From Calendula officinalis (lineage: Eukaryota; Streptophyta; Magnoliopsida; Asterales; Asteraceae): a stretch of DNA of 64,000 nucleotides. The position numbers were made by a program, and so were the translations under genes. The stretch lies in the NCBI GenBank assembly GCA_963853835.1, contig OY970820.1, forward strand, positions 83,634,909 through 83,698,908, in the 5' to 3' direction. Below the pieces are notes generated by a model, which was given only the letters and a program-made list of their open reading frames with translations, was not told the origin of the DNA and ran no database searches. Positions 45,154 to 57,569 of the stretch are shown one piece after another (the first letter of the stretch is position 1; each line of letters begins with the position of its first letter).

Positions 45154-47865
45154 ATGTTCAATATTTTTGGTGGAGATATGGGTGATAATAATGAAATTAC
45201 TCTTATAAATAAGTTGGACTTTAGTGACCCCTTGTTTCTTCATGCTAGTGATACTACTGGAACTCCTTTAAGTTCTATGAAACTAAAAGGTACTGAAAAC
45301 TATAATATATGGTCTAGGTCTATGATATTAGCCTTAGAAACTAAAAATAAAATTGGCTTTATAGATGGATCTTGTATTAAAAGTTTAACAAATGATGTGT
45401 TGAGTAGACAGTGGGACAGGTGTAATTCTGTGGTTCTTTCTTGGATTTTAAGTTGTGTTTCTGAAGAATTATTTGCTGGTCAAATTTTTAATACTAATGC
45501 TAAAATTGTTTGGAATGAATTGAAAGAGACTTATAGTAAAATAGATGGGTCAATAATGTTTAATCTTCATCATGAAATAAACTCTTTAAAACAAAAAGGT
45601 ACTCCTATTTCTGTTTACTATCATAAGTTGAATGCTTTGTGGAAACAATATGATGCATTGGTTGAATTGCCTAATTGTGTTTGTGATGCAAATGGAATTG
45701 TTAATAAACATAATAAATTCTTGAAATTAATGCAGTTTTTAATGGGTCTTGATGATTGCTATTTGACTATTAGAAGTAGTATTCTATCTAGGGAACCTAT
45801 TCCTGATGTTAAAATTGCCTATGCTATTATATCTAGAGAAGAGTCACATAGAGGTATATCTGTTGATGAAAATGTAAATAAACAATCTGCCACTGCTTTT
45901 CTGTCTCAATATGATAATAAAAAGAAGAATAGTAAAGGGTCTAATTCTGGTCTTAAGTGTACTAACTGCCAAAACGATGGGCATACAATTGATAAATGTT
46001 TTGAATTAATAGGATATCCTAGCTATTACAAAAAGAATAATAGTTCTCAAACAAAAGGAAAGAATTATGCTAACTATTCTAGTGAGCCTAGTAATATTCG
46101 TGATAAAACTGTTTCTACTAATGATAATTCTTCCATGCCTTTTACTAGTGAACAAGTTCAAAAAATAATGAGTCTCATTAATGAAAAGTGTGTTGCTAGT
46201 TCTTCAAGTGTGCAGTCAAATATGGCAGGTACATTTTTTAACAATTTTCAAATTTTTTTTAATTCTAAGTGTTGTTTAGTTAACAATAAAGTTACAAAAG
46301 ATTGGATTGTTGATTCGGGTGCAAATCAGCAGACAAGAACTTCTTTAGGTCTTGATAATATTGTTGATGTTGAGGAATTAAAAATATATGTTTTTCATCC
46401 AAATGGAACTAGAGCTTTTATAAAACATATAGGAAATAAAAGAATAAATAGTCAAATTACTTTGTATGATGTTCTTGTTATTCCTGAGTATTGTGTTAGT
46501 CTCTTGTCTGTTCAAAAATTGGCTAAAGATAGCAAATTTTTTGTTGGTTTTGATGAATCAAATTGTTATGTTCAGGATTTGATTGCAAAGAAAACTGTGG
46601 GGACTGGTAAAGAAGTTGATGGATTATACATGTTAAATGTAAGTGATAGTCCATATAATTGCAACTTTGTGACTAATTGTTACTTGTCTAAAACGTTGTG
46701 GCATAGTAGGTTAGGTCATCCTGCAGATCATGCTTTAAATATGTTAAATGAAAGTTTAAATTTTGATAATAAAAACAGTATATCTCCTTGTGATGTGTGT
46801 CATAAAGCTAAACAAACTAGAGAACCGTTTCCTCTTAGTGAACATAAATCTAAAGAGATAGGTGAATTAATACATATTGATGTCTGGGGTCCTTATAGAG
46901 TTGTAAGCACAGATGGTTTTAAGTATTTCTTGACTATTGTTGATGATTATACTCGTGCAGTTTGGGTGTATATGTTAAAAAATAAAACTGAAGTTTATGA
47001 AAAATTTCAAGAGTTTTATAACTTAATTAAAACTCAGTTTAATAAGTCAATAAAAGTAATTAGAACAGATAATGGAACTGAATTTGTGAATCATAATATG
47101 GTCGTTTTTTGTAAAAATAAAGGAATTATTCATCAAACTTCTTGTGCTTACACTCCTCAACAAAATGGTATTGTTGAAAGGAAACATAGACACTTATTGA
47201 ATGTGGCTAGGTCTCTTATGTTTCAGGGGGGAATTCCTTTGAAGTTTTGGGCTGATTGTGTGCTAACTGCTGTTCATTTAATTAACAGGACTCCCTCCTC
47301 TGTGCTTAATGGTAGGTCTCCTTATGAATTAGTTTATAAAAGTAAACCTTCCTTGTTACATTTAAGATGTTTTAGATGTTTATGTTTTTCAAAAATTTTA
47401 AACAGTGGTGATAAATTTAGTAGTAAGTCAGAAAAGTGTGTTTTAATTGGATATGGTTCAAAAATAAAAGGTTATAAACCGTGGAGTGTTGATTCAAAGA
47501 AAATAATTTTTTCTAGGGATGTAAAGTTTTATGAAACTGTTTTTCCTTATAAAATGAGTAGTAATGAATTTGAATCTACTGAAATAGAAAATAATGGTTT
47601 AAATCATTTAAATTTTTTTGACTTACAATTTTTTGAAAAACATGGAACTGTAGTAGAACCCAATGATGATAGGGGGTATCTCAGGATGTTGGCAGTAGGG
47701 AGAGTGTTCCTGGTAGGACGGGTGAGGCTAGCAGAATTGATACTACTAGTGTTACTGGTAGGATGTGTATCCCTAGACACTCCAATGGAGAAACTAGAAC
47801 TGATACTACCACTAGTAATAATAGGAATTGTATTCCTGAGTCCTCTACCAGAAATACCAGTGTAG
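45154..47865 (+). pseudogene. Copia polyprotein, Gag-protease-integrase part
   Basis: Open for 903 codons but in the correct frame only to about 47670. Parts in order: Gag (about 1-260), zinc knuckle CTNCQNDGHTIDKC (CX2CX4HX4C, about 270), protease WIVDSGANQQ (DSGA, about 386), integrase zinc site WHSRLGHP...CDVCHKAKQ, and the integrase DDE core (IHIDVWGPY, RTDNGTEFV, PQQNGIVERKH). After the G-run at 47672-47676 the frame is shifted, so the last 60 codons are nonsense and RT lies in another frame. A second Met (about 45178) may be the true start. Confidence 0.93.
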
Positions 47866-49638
47866 ATATTGCCACTGCATCTTCCAATGATGAGATACAT
47901 GAGCAAAATGCTCCCGAGGGTCAAAATATTGAAAATAATAACTTGAGGAGGTCTACTAGACCAAATGTGTTGCCTAAAAAATTCAGTGACTTTGTGTTAA
48001 ATAATCACTCTAAATACAGTTTAGATAAAGTTGTTGATTATTCATATTTAACTAAAGAAAATTATGCCTTTGTTAGCAACTTGAATAAATCTAATGAACC
48101 TAGTTCTTATAAAGAAGCTTCTTTAGATAATAATTGGATTGAAGCTATGAACTTAGAAATGGAAGCCTTGTATAGGAACAATACTTGGATTGTGACTGAT
48201 CTTCCTCATGGGAGAAAGGCTATAGGTTGTAGATGGGTTTATAAAATAAAGTATAAATCTAATGGTGAAATTGATAGGTATAAGGCTAGGTTAGTTGCTA
48301 AAGGGTATAATCAAAGGGAAGGGGTTGATTTTGATGAAACCTTCTCTCCTGTTGTTAAAATGATAACTGTTAGGTGTGTAATTAGCATTGTTGTTGAAAA
48401 TAATTGGCCTCTGTTTCAGTTAGATGTTAATAATGCTTTTCTTTATGGTGATTTATCTGAAGATGTATATATGACTCTACCTGAGGGTTATTTTGGTAAT
48501 AGTGGAAATAAAGTTTGTATGCTTGTTAAGTCATTGTATGGGCTTAAGCAGGCTCCTAGAAAATGGAATGAGAAATTAACTAGTACATTAATTAGTAATG
48601 GTTTTGTACAAAGTTTAAATGATTTTTCTTTGTTTGCAAAAAGGTCTAATGGTACTATTGTTATGTTACTTGTGTATGTTGATGATATTGTTATAACTGG
48701 TAGTGATATTAAAGAAATAGATAAAGTTAAACAATATTTGAATACTCAGTTTTTAATAAAAGATTTGGGTGAGTTACAGTATTTTCTGGGAATTGAGGTT
48801 TTAAGAACTGAAAAAGGTCTGTGTTTGTCACAAAGAAAGTATGTGTTGGATTTGTTGGCAGAATTTGGTCTTATTGGTTCTAAGCCTGTTTCTACTCCCA
48901 TTGAGGCTAATCTGGTTATAACAGACTTAGCAAATTCTAAAAAAGGTGATAAGTTGTTAACAAATTTAACTGATTATCAGAGGTTGATAGGAAAGTTGAT
49001 TTACTTAACTATTACTCGGCCTGATATTTCATTTGCTGTGCATTGTCTGAGTCAGTTTATGCATGCTCCTTTAGAATCACATAGAAAGCTTGCTTTTAGG
49101 GTTCTTAGGTATCTAAAAGGGTCACCTGGAAAAGGTGTTTTGTTTGATAAAAGTAATTCCTGTGAATTGAAAGCTTTTGTTGATTCTGACTGTGCTAAGT
49201 GTTTAGCTACAAGAAAATCAGTTACTGGTTATTCTTTGTATCTTGGTAATAATTTGATTGCTTGGAAAAGTAAAAAACAGTCCTCTGTTTCAAGATCAAC
49301 TGCTGAGTCTGAATACATGGCTTTGTGTGCAGTGGTGTGTGAAATAGTTTGGGTTGAAAAACTGTTAACTGAACTTGGTGTGGTTAAGTTGTTACCAGTG
49401 AATGTTTTTTGTGATAATAAAGCAGCAATATCAATTGTTGCGAATCCAGTTTTCCATGAGAACATTTTGAGATTGATTTGCATTATGTGAGGGCTAAAGT
49501 TCTTGCAGGTGTTGTTAAAGTTGTGAAAATAGAAACATTTAACAATGTTGCTGATCTGTTTACTAAGGGGTTGGTGTCAAATCAACATAAAAGGTTTTGT
49601 GAGCAGTTGAAGTTGTTTGATGTATTCCAAACATGAGA
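47676..49638 (+). pseudogene. Copia polyprotein, reverse transcriptase-RNase H part
   Basis: Continues the polyprotein after the frameshift in the G-run; the open frame with a Met starts at 47763 but the coherent reading begins near 47676. RT motifs include WVYKIKYKSNGEIDRYKARL, QLDVNNAFLYGDL and the catalytic YVDD (LLVYVDDIVITG). RNase H has FVDSDCAKC and STAESEYMAL. A second frameshift near 49463 (after FHENIL) moves the end of RNase H (EIDLHYVRAKVL ... ADLFTKGL) to another frame, which closes with a TGA at 49636-49638, just before the polypurine tract. Confidence 0.93.
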
Positions 49639-49649
49639 TTAAGGGGGAG

Positions 49650-50144
49650 TGTTGAATTAATTAGACATTTATGGCTAATATCATGTTTGGAGTTTTATAT
49701 TTTTGCAGGATAGAACTTTGGTGGTTAAAGTGTGAAGAGTCAAAGCTGAAGGTAAGTGGCTAAGGTATGTGTTTATATTTTTCACTAGTTATTGTATGTT
49801 TGGATTGCAGGTGTATATTCTGGAAGTATAGGGTTCATTCTGTAATTTTGAATAGTTTAGCTTTGTATAAAGAGAGAGAGTAGGTGTTATTTTTTCAACA
49901 TAATAATAATATACGATCTGAAATATCTCACATACTCTCTCTCTGTTAGGGTTTTCTTCTTCATTCTTAGTTCTTACGATCTGTAAATGGAGGTTAATTT
50001 CTTGAGTGTTATGAGTGCTTGTAGTGAGTTTTCTGTTGTATGTATTCATTGACCATTGAGTTAAATAAAGGACTCTTTAGGTTGGCTAAATCATTCTGTT
50101 GGTTGTTTGTTTGTATAGATCCGTTAGATCTATGGTTTTCTACA
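49650..50144 (+). repeat. 3' LTR of the copia element
   Basis: Same 495-bp repeat as at 43968-44462, with about five substitutions. Preceded by AAGGGGGAG and followed by AAACT. Confidence 0.95.
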
Positions 50145-50390
50145 AAACTCAACAATAAATTTATATAAATAATTAAATTTGGAAAATTATTTATATTTAA
50201 GATACCATTGTTTTCAAAAACAACTTAATTAGATTAAAAATTAATGTGCTTAATTTTTTTTCCAAATAAACAATTAAAAGTAGTTTTAGGTTGTTGTTTA
50301 AATCAAATACTTTATAATATATATAAAAGACAGCTCATTTGATACGTAAAAATACATTATGATTTTTTATAATAGATGTAATATAATAGG

Positions 50391-50985
50391 TGTAAAACAC
50401 CGGTTTTTCATTCCAATTTAAAACTTTTGAAAATATAAAATATATGTCTTTACAAACCGAATGTCTAAAATATGGTTTTAATGAAACATTTGGAATAATC
50501 AGAAAATGCCAAAACCGGTGTTACAATAATATCAAAAACAATAGTCTAGGGAACTATATAAGTACACCGAGCTAATCCTTCCAAATGCTAACTACGGGCC
50601 GCCTAATCTTTCGCTCCCGAACCTGAGTACATAGTCAAAATAAACGTAGTACATGAGACAAATATTGTCTCGTGAGAAACATGGGTTTTAGACCCGGTTA
50701 GAAATAATTTTGCAATAAAATAATAATTAAATAATTATCAAATTGCACATAGTCAATCAATCTCTAAGGCTTGCCATAAGCCCAAACACATACGTAACAC
50801 GCCGTGAACTTCCCCATTACAGCAGGGCTGCACTTTTCCGTCCTTGTCTCGACCCGGTTTCGTCCATAACTTTCTAATACGGTGTCCAATTGACACGAAA
50901 CCAATTCCTACGGTTCTAAAATGAATTATCCTTATTTATCATATTTTTGTACAATTTATTTATTTACAAAATCTCGGTCGTTACA
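50391..50985 (-). repeat. 3' LTR of the gypsy element, internally deleted
   Basis: Aligns with both ends of the 1732-bp partner LTR. The sequence jumps near 50800 from CACATACGTAAC to GCCGTGAACTTCCCC, omitting about 1.14 kb. Confidence 0.93.
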
Positions 50986-50997
50986 ACTATCTACCCC

Positions 50998-51959
50998 TTA
51001 AGAGGATTCCGTCCTCGGAATCGCATCATAATCAACAAAGTTCGGGTAGCGTTTCTTAATCTCGTCTTTGACTTCCCAAGTCAAATTTGGCCAAGGGAAT
51101 GTTTCCACTTGACCAATACCAACTCAATTTCATTGTTCCTTAATTTCTTTGTTTGGGCCTCCAATATGGCCCTGGGCTCTTCAATCAATCGGTTGGGCGC
51201 ATCGACCCGCAAATCTTGAAGTGGGATAATATTCTCCACTTCACCCAAGAATTTCTTCAAATTACTAACATGGAAGGTGTCATGGACACCTTGCAACTCG
51301 GGTGGAAGTTCTAACTTAAATGCTTGCAAACCGACCCGTTTTAAAATCTTAAATGGGCCAACATATCTTGGGCTCAATTTGCCCTTCTTACCAAACCTCA
51401 TCACGCCTTTCCAAGGCGACACCTTTAACATCACCATATCCCCGATATTTAAATCATAAGGTCGCTTCTTCAAACCCGAATAACTCTTTTGGCGATCTTG
51501 TGCCACTTTCATATTCCTTTGAATTATTCCAATTTTCTCATTTGTTATTTTTACAATCTCGGGACTCGTGAGTCTCGTCTCACCCGCCTCTAACCAACCA
51601 GAAGGCGTCCTACATTTTCTCCCATATAAAGCCTCAAACGGTGGCATCTTAATGGTCGAGTGATAACTATTGTTATATGAAAATTTAACTAACGGTAAAT
51701 GTTCATCCCATTTACCACCAAAGTCCAAAACACACGACCTCAACATATCTTCGACCGTTTGGATCGTTCTTTCACTTTGACCATCGGTTTGCGGATGGTA
51801 AGCCGTGCTCAATCTCAACTTCGTCCCCAACTCTTCTTGGAGTGATCTCCAAAATCTCGAGGTAAACCTTGCATCTCGATCGGACACAATTGACAATGGT
51901 ACCCCGTGCAAACGAACAACTTCATCAACATACAATTTTGCCAATTTCTCAAGTGGCAT
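50998..51959 (-). pseudogene. Gypsy integrase C-terminal part
   Basis: The minus frame from 51959 to 51081 encodes the integrase core (VSDRDARFTSRFW, PQTDGQSERTIQTVEDMLRS) and the GPY-like tail (GPFKILKRVGLQAFKLELP). The reading then shifts by one base near 51080. In the new frame it continues TWEVKDEIKKRYPNF and ends RTESS with a stop at 50998. The last part (VLVKWKHS...TWEVKDE) resembles the degenerate chromodomain of plant chromoviruses. Confidence 0.9.
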
Positions 51960-51973
51960 GGTCTCCCGAATAG

Positions 51974-54226
51974 CTAGAATAACGCACTTTTCGTTAATCT
52001 ATCCACAATCACCCAAATGGCGTCATGATTCCTACTCGTCTTTGGGAGACCAACAATGAAATCCATTGTGATGTCATTCCATTTCCCGGCCGGCACTTGT
52101 AATGATTGTGCAACACCATAAGGAACTTGGTGCTCGGCTTTCACTTGTGCACACGTGGCACATTTTGATATGAACTTTGCTACCCTCGACTTCATCCCGG
52201 GCCACCAATAAATTTTCTTCAAGTCTTGATAAGTTTTTGTACTTCCGGGATGAATCGAATACTTAGACTTGTGAGCATCATTCAACAACACTTTTCGGTT
52301 TCCACCGAATTTTGGGACCCAAATTCGACCATTCACGGTTTTCAACCCTTGACCATTTTCCTCAAACACTTGGTTCTTTCCCAATCTCTCTTGTCTATAC
52401 TCGTCTTTCCCCATCACTTCCATTTGTGCGGTCTTTATACTTTCAATGAAGCTAGATACTACATCAATCCGCATTAATTTAGCCTTAACCGGTTTTTCAT
52501 AAACTTTTCTACTCAAGGGGTCGGCTACCACATTGGCCTTCCCCTCGTGATAGACGATTTCACAATCATAGTCACTAATCAATTCAATCCACCTTCTTTG
52601 CCTCATGTTCAAGTCTTTTTGTGTAAACACATACTTGAGACTTTTGTGATCCGTGTACAAGATACACCTTGTACCATACAAGTAATGCCTCCAAATCTTT
52701 AAGGCAAAAATAATCGCCGCCAACTCCAAATCATGTGTTGTATACCTTTCTTCCGAATTCTTTAATTGTCTTGAAGCATAAGCTATCACCTTTCCCCTTT
52801 GCATCAAAACGCAACCGAGACCTTTATTCGAGGCGTCACTATACACCACGAAGTCTTCCATACCATCGGGTAGAGTGAGGATCGGTGCGTTGCACAACTT
52901 CTCTTTCAACAAGGCAAAAGCGTCCTCTTGCTTTTTCCCCCATTCGAACTTTACATCTTTCCTCGTTAGTCTAGTGAGTGGGACCGCCACTCGGGAAAAA
53001 TCTTCAATAAACCTTCGGTAGTAACCGGCTAACCCAAGAAAACTCCTAACTTCGGTCGGGGTCTTCGGTGCTTCCCAATTCTTCACCGCCTCGATCTTAG
53101 ACGGGTCAACTTTTATCCCGCTTCGAGATACCACATGACCTAAGAATTGAACTTCCCGCAACCAAAATTCACACTTCGAGAATTTAGCATACAATTTTTC
53201 TCGTTTCAAGACTTCCAAAGTTTGCCTCAAATGTTCTTCATGTTCTTCTTCGGTTTTGGAGAAAATAAGAATATCATCGATGAATACGATGAGGAATGGT
53301 TTACAAACCCTATTCATGAGATCCATAAAAATTGCCGGGGCATTCGTCAAACCGAATGGCATAACTAAAAATTCATAATGACCATAATGGGTCCTAAAGG
53401 CCGTCTTCTCGGTATCACCTTCTTTGACACGAACTTGATGGTAGCCCGATCTCAAATCGATCTTGGAGAAATAATCGGCTCCTTGAAGTTGATCAAATAA
53501 ATCATCTATCCTTGGCAAAGGATATCGGTTCTTAATCGTCATCTTGTTTAGTTCTCGATAATCGATACACATTCTCATCGAACCATCCTTCTTCTTCACA
53601 AATAAAACCGGTGCACCCCATGGTGACGAACTAGGACGGATAAAACCCTTATCGAGCAAATCTTGAAGTTGAGCCATCAACTCTCTCATTTCGGTGGGAG
53701 CTAGACGATACGGGGCTCGGGCAATTGGCGTCGCCCCCGGGACTAAATCAATACGAAACTCGACTTGTCTCTCCGGTGGAAAACCGGGCAAGTCATCGGG
53801 AAAAACTTCGGGAAAATCTCGTATAATCTTCACATTCTCAACCGTCTTCTTTTCTTTTCTTCCATTTAGGACATAGGCTATAAATGATGCACAACCTTTC
53901 GCTAAACATTTTCTTGCCTTAATTGCGGTTAACAAGTTTGGCATATGATGCCTCTTTTCCCCATAGATGTACACCTTTTCATTTTCGGGAGATTTAATCG
54001 ACACTAATTTCCTTCCACATAAAATCTTGGCTTGGTGGATTCCCAACCAATCCATCCCAATAATTACATCAAAAGCCTTAATTCCCATAGGCATCAAATC
54101 AACCTTAAATTTCTTGTTATCGATTTCTAACTCACAATTTCTATAGACATGTTGAACCATAGAGGTTTTCCCATCGGCTACTTCTATTTCATACAATTCA
54201 TCAAGTAACTCTAGTGGAACCTTAAA
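51974..54226 (-). pseudogene. Gypsy reverse transcriptase-RNase H-integrase N-terminal part
   Basis: The frame is open from the nonsense codon at 54227 to about 51974. It holds the end of the protease, RT with VDYRELNKMTIKNRYPLPRI and FIDDILIFS, RNase H with YSDASNKGLGCVLMQ, and the integrase zinc site (HPGSTKTYQ...CATCAQVKAEH) and first catalytic Asp (ITMDFIVGLP). A frameshift near 51978 separates it from the rest of the integrase. Confidence 0.92.
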
Positions 54227-55585
54227 CTAAGCACCAAATTCATGAGACACGAAAGAATAAGTAGAACCCGAATCAATCAACACATAAGTGGGTATGGAGT
54301 TTATGAATAAGGTACCTGAGACGACATCATGAGTCTCTTTGGCTTCTTCCCGCGTGAGTTGGAAGGCACGCCCTTTGACTTTCGACGGCTCCGTTTTCTT
54401 GTGAGCGGTCGACACCAACGTTTCGGTTCCCTTCTTTGGGCATACATTGCTATAGTGCCCCTTCTCGTGACATGCGAAACATTCAACTTCATCAAGGCTT
54501 TTAACCTTGCAATCTCTAGCTTTGTGGCCAAAACGACCACATTTGAAACAACCATTAGAGTCCGCCTTGCATTCTCCCTTGTGGTCCCTACCACACTTCC
54601 TACATCCCCCAACAGTTCCTTGTTTTGACCCGCTCGGGGCAAACTTGCTCTTTTTGGATGGCCCCGAAAAGCTTTCAAACTTCCTCTTCTCATTACCAAC
54701 CGATCTCTCTTGCACTCTTCTCTTGCTAACTTTTTCGACACTTCGGGCGACATTGATCGCCTCATCAAGAGTGGTTGCCCTCTTCACTTCGAGCTCATAC
54801 TCCCATGGTAACCCATTGGCAAACCGAACCACACGACTATGTTCGGTTGGGTAAGTACTTGACACGAATGGGAGGTATCCCGTGAACTTCTTGGTATACT
54901 CATCCAAGGTCAAATTGCCCTTCTTGAAGTGCAAGAACTCTTCCAACAACTCCTCCAACTCCCTTTCGGGACAATACTTCTCTTTGAGTCTCCTAGTGAA
55001 CTCATCCCACGACATCTTGTAAATGGCTTTCTTCCCCAAGGTTTCATACACGGTGTCCCACCATGTAAGAGCATCATCTTTGAACAAACGTGAGGCATAA
55101 GTCACCATGTCTTCCTCTTTGCACTTGCTACTCTCAAGCACACGTTCCGTTTCTCGAATCCATTGAACCGTCACTTTTGGTTCCGCACTCCCGAGATAGA
55201 AGTCGGGACGGCAAGCAAGGAATGTCTTGTAAGAACATCCTTCACGTTCAATCTTTCTCTCTTCACCACTTTCCCCATTGGAGGATTTCTCGGTCGGGTT
55301 GGTATTCCCCGTTGACTTGGTCTTAGTGAGTTGAGGGGAATCTTCACCTTCCTCCCTCTCCTCCTCAAAAAGACGTTCCTCTTCCTCCCTTTCCTCATCA
55401 TCATCTCTTAAGTTCAACCGATCATTTATGATCCGGTTAACATCTTGTTGCATCACATTCCTCATATTAGTGAGCATGGATTGAATGGCCTCCATTGTTA
55501 TCGGAGTATGGTTATTCCCGATACCCGAATTGGCCAATCCATTCCCATCTTGATTCAAATTCGAAGCTTGTTCTCCATCCAACAA
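54227..55585 (-). pseudogene. Gypsy Gag and protease start
   Basis: 452 codons from ATG 55585. An acidic N-terminal part is followed by the retrotransposon Gag domain (FLACRPDFYLGSAEPKVTVQ ... ARLFKDDALTWWDTV), three zinc knuckles (CRKCGRDHKGEC, CFKCGRFGHKARDC, CFACHEKGHYSNVC) and the protease VLIDSGSTYSFVSHEF. A single TAG at 54229-54227 ends it, although the same frame continues directly into the RT ORF, so this is one nonsense mutation in a formerly continuous polyprotein. Confidence 0.92.
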
Positions 55586-55832
55586 TCAACCACTTCTCGT
55601 TCTAGCCATCTTACTATAATAAGATGTCAACTCAATTAGAACCCAACAAGTTGACTAAAAAGTCAAAATTAAACATAAGAATAGCTCGATTTAAAACAAT
55701 TCCCTCAATGGTCAACCCAAGTTCTTAAAGGTCAACCTAACTTCCTATAGAACATAATGTCCCAAAAGCAAAGTCTAAGTCTAGGGTGGGTAACCAACCT
55801 AATTCACTTAGACTAATGCTCTGATACCAAGT

Positions 55833-57564
55833 TGTAACACACCGGTTTTTCAACCCAATTTAAAACTTTTGAAAATATAACATATATGTCTTTACAAACC
55901 GAATGTCTAAAATATGGTTTTAATGAAACATTTGGAATAATCAGAAAATGCCAAAACCGGTGTTACAATAATATCAAAAACAATAGTCTAGGGAACTAAA
56001 TAAGTACACCGAGCTAATCCTTCCAAATGCTAACTACGGGCCGCCTAATCTTTCGCTCCCGAACCTGAGTACATAGTCAAAATAAACGTAGTACGTGAGA
56101 CAAATATTGTCTCGTGAGAAACATGGGTTTTAGACCCGGTTAGAAATAATTTTGCAATAAAATAATAATTAAATAATTATCAAATTGCACATAGTCAATC
56201 AATCTCTAAGGCTTGCCATAAGCCCAAACACATACGTAACGGGCCTCCCCGAAACAACTCCCCCGATATGGGTTATCTAGATAAACTCCCCCGTTTCCGG
56301 GTTATCTATTTGCTCCCCCGATTTCCGGGTTATCTCAAACTCCCCCGTTTTCCGGGTTATCTATTTCTCGACATACTACTCTTGCGCAGGGTGGTACCGC
56401 CCCAAGTAGTAGTCACTAACTCCCCCAACTTGTGTGGGTTATCTAGGATCCAATCGATTAGCTACCACATAACAATCATCAACTTGGGTCAAAGCCCATA
56501 TCACAACTCAATCATACTAGTGGTAACTAAGCAACAAATTCACAATTCAATTCAATTCATTTCAATTCAATTAAATTAAATTCATACTTTATCAATTCAA
56601 TCTTTTCCTTATTAAAAATATTTATCTAATAAAGACTCTAAAATCATTTCAATTCATAAAACATGGTTTACTATGTACTCAGAAAGATCACATGTACTCA
56701 CCTTAGCAAAGCTATCCAATACTTGTGTAAATCAACACAATCTCTACTTCCCACACAAGGAAGTACTTCCAATCTCAACTCCTTCTTGACCTATTATCAA
56801 AATCATCACAAATCTAGTCATAAACCATAACTAACTACTAGTTAATCCATCTTAACATTCCCAACCACCAAGTTCATACCACTTGGTGGAAATCTCAAAC
56901 CCTAGTTCAAGATTTCTATCCATAAAACCGAAATCCAGCTTGTACACATTGATTACAAGCTTACCATGAGTGTTTTACACCCATGATAGATCATCTTCCC
57001 CATAGATGGTATGGTTGGTTCCCAAAACCACCATTAATACCCAAATAGAGCTCAAAATACCAAAGAGATGCATAAACTAACAAGGATTCTTACCTTAGAT
57101 CAATAATCTCCAAGAAATATGAAGATTTGAGCTCAAGAACAGCAATAATCGTGCACTTCTTCCAAAATAACGGATGGTAGGGTTCTAGGGGTGTAGGTGT
57201 CAAAACCCTAGCCTCAACCCGTTTTTATACAGACTTCAAGAGTTCACGATCGCGAACTTAAGTTCGCGGCGTGAACTATGCGTGTAGTGAACATCGCGAT
57301 CGGTAACTAGTCGGGAAGTAGTTCGCGCCAACTTGCTCAAATCCCTGATGCTAGTTCACGATCGTGAACAAAAGTTCACGCCGTGAACTTCCCCATTACA
57401 GCAGGGCTGCACTTTTCGGTCCTTGTCTCGATCCGGTTTCGTCCATAACTTTCTCATACGGTGTCCAATTGACACGAAACCAATTCCTACGGTTCTGAAA
57501 TGAATTATCCTTATTTATCATATTTTTATACAATTTATTTATTTACAAAATCTCGGTCATTACA
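55833..57564 (-). repeat. 5' LTR of the gypsy element, full length
   Basis: 1732 bp, TGTAACACACCGG...GGTCATTACA in plus orientation. It includes the CTCCCCCGTTTTCCGGGTTA repeats (56250-56370) and the TTCACGATCGCGAA-like palindromes (57240-57380) also present in the solo LTR. Confidence 0.95.
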
Positions 57565-57569
57565 ATAGG

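Larger units (their letters stand above)
43968..50144 (+). mobile_element. Ty1/copia LTR retrotransposon, near-complete
   Basis: LTRs at 43968-44462 and 49650-50144 (495 bp each) differ at about five positions. Both begin TGTTGAATTAATTAG and end GGTTTTCTACA. The target duplication AAACT is perfect (43963-43967, 50145-50149). The primer binding site TGGTATCAGAGC (44463-44474) pairs with initiator tRNA-Met; the polypurine tract AAGGGGGAG sits at 49641-49649. Order protease, integrase, RT, RNase H defines copia. Two frameshifts disable the polyprotein. The LTR divergence of about 1% implies a recent insertion. Confidence 0.97.
50391..57564 (-). mobile_element. Ty3/gypsy LTR retrotransposon, minus strand, degenerate
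   Basis: Flanked by a perfect 5-bp duplication ATAGG (50386-50390 and 57565-57569). The 5' LTR is 55833-57564; the 3' LTR is 50391-50985 and lacks about 1.1 kb internally. The primer site TTGGTATCAGAGC follows the 5' LTR (minus strand, from 55829 downward). The polypurine-like tract TTAAGGGGTAG precedes the 3' LTR. Order Gag, protease, RT, RNase H, integrase with a chromodomain-like tail fits a chromovirus, perhaps Tekay. One nonsense codon and two frameshifts break it. The solo LTR at 37894-39600 is from the same family. Confidence 0.96.

Noticed and set aside
54301..55404. ORFs in other frames over the gypsy gag region
   Set aside because: Shadows of the Gag frame, which has zinc knuckles and a protease motif.
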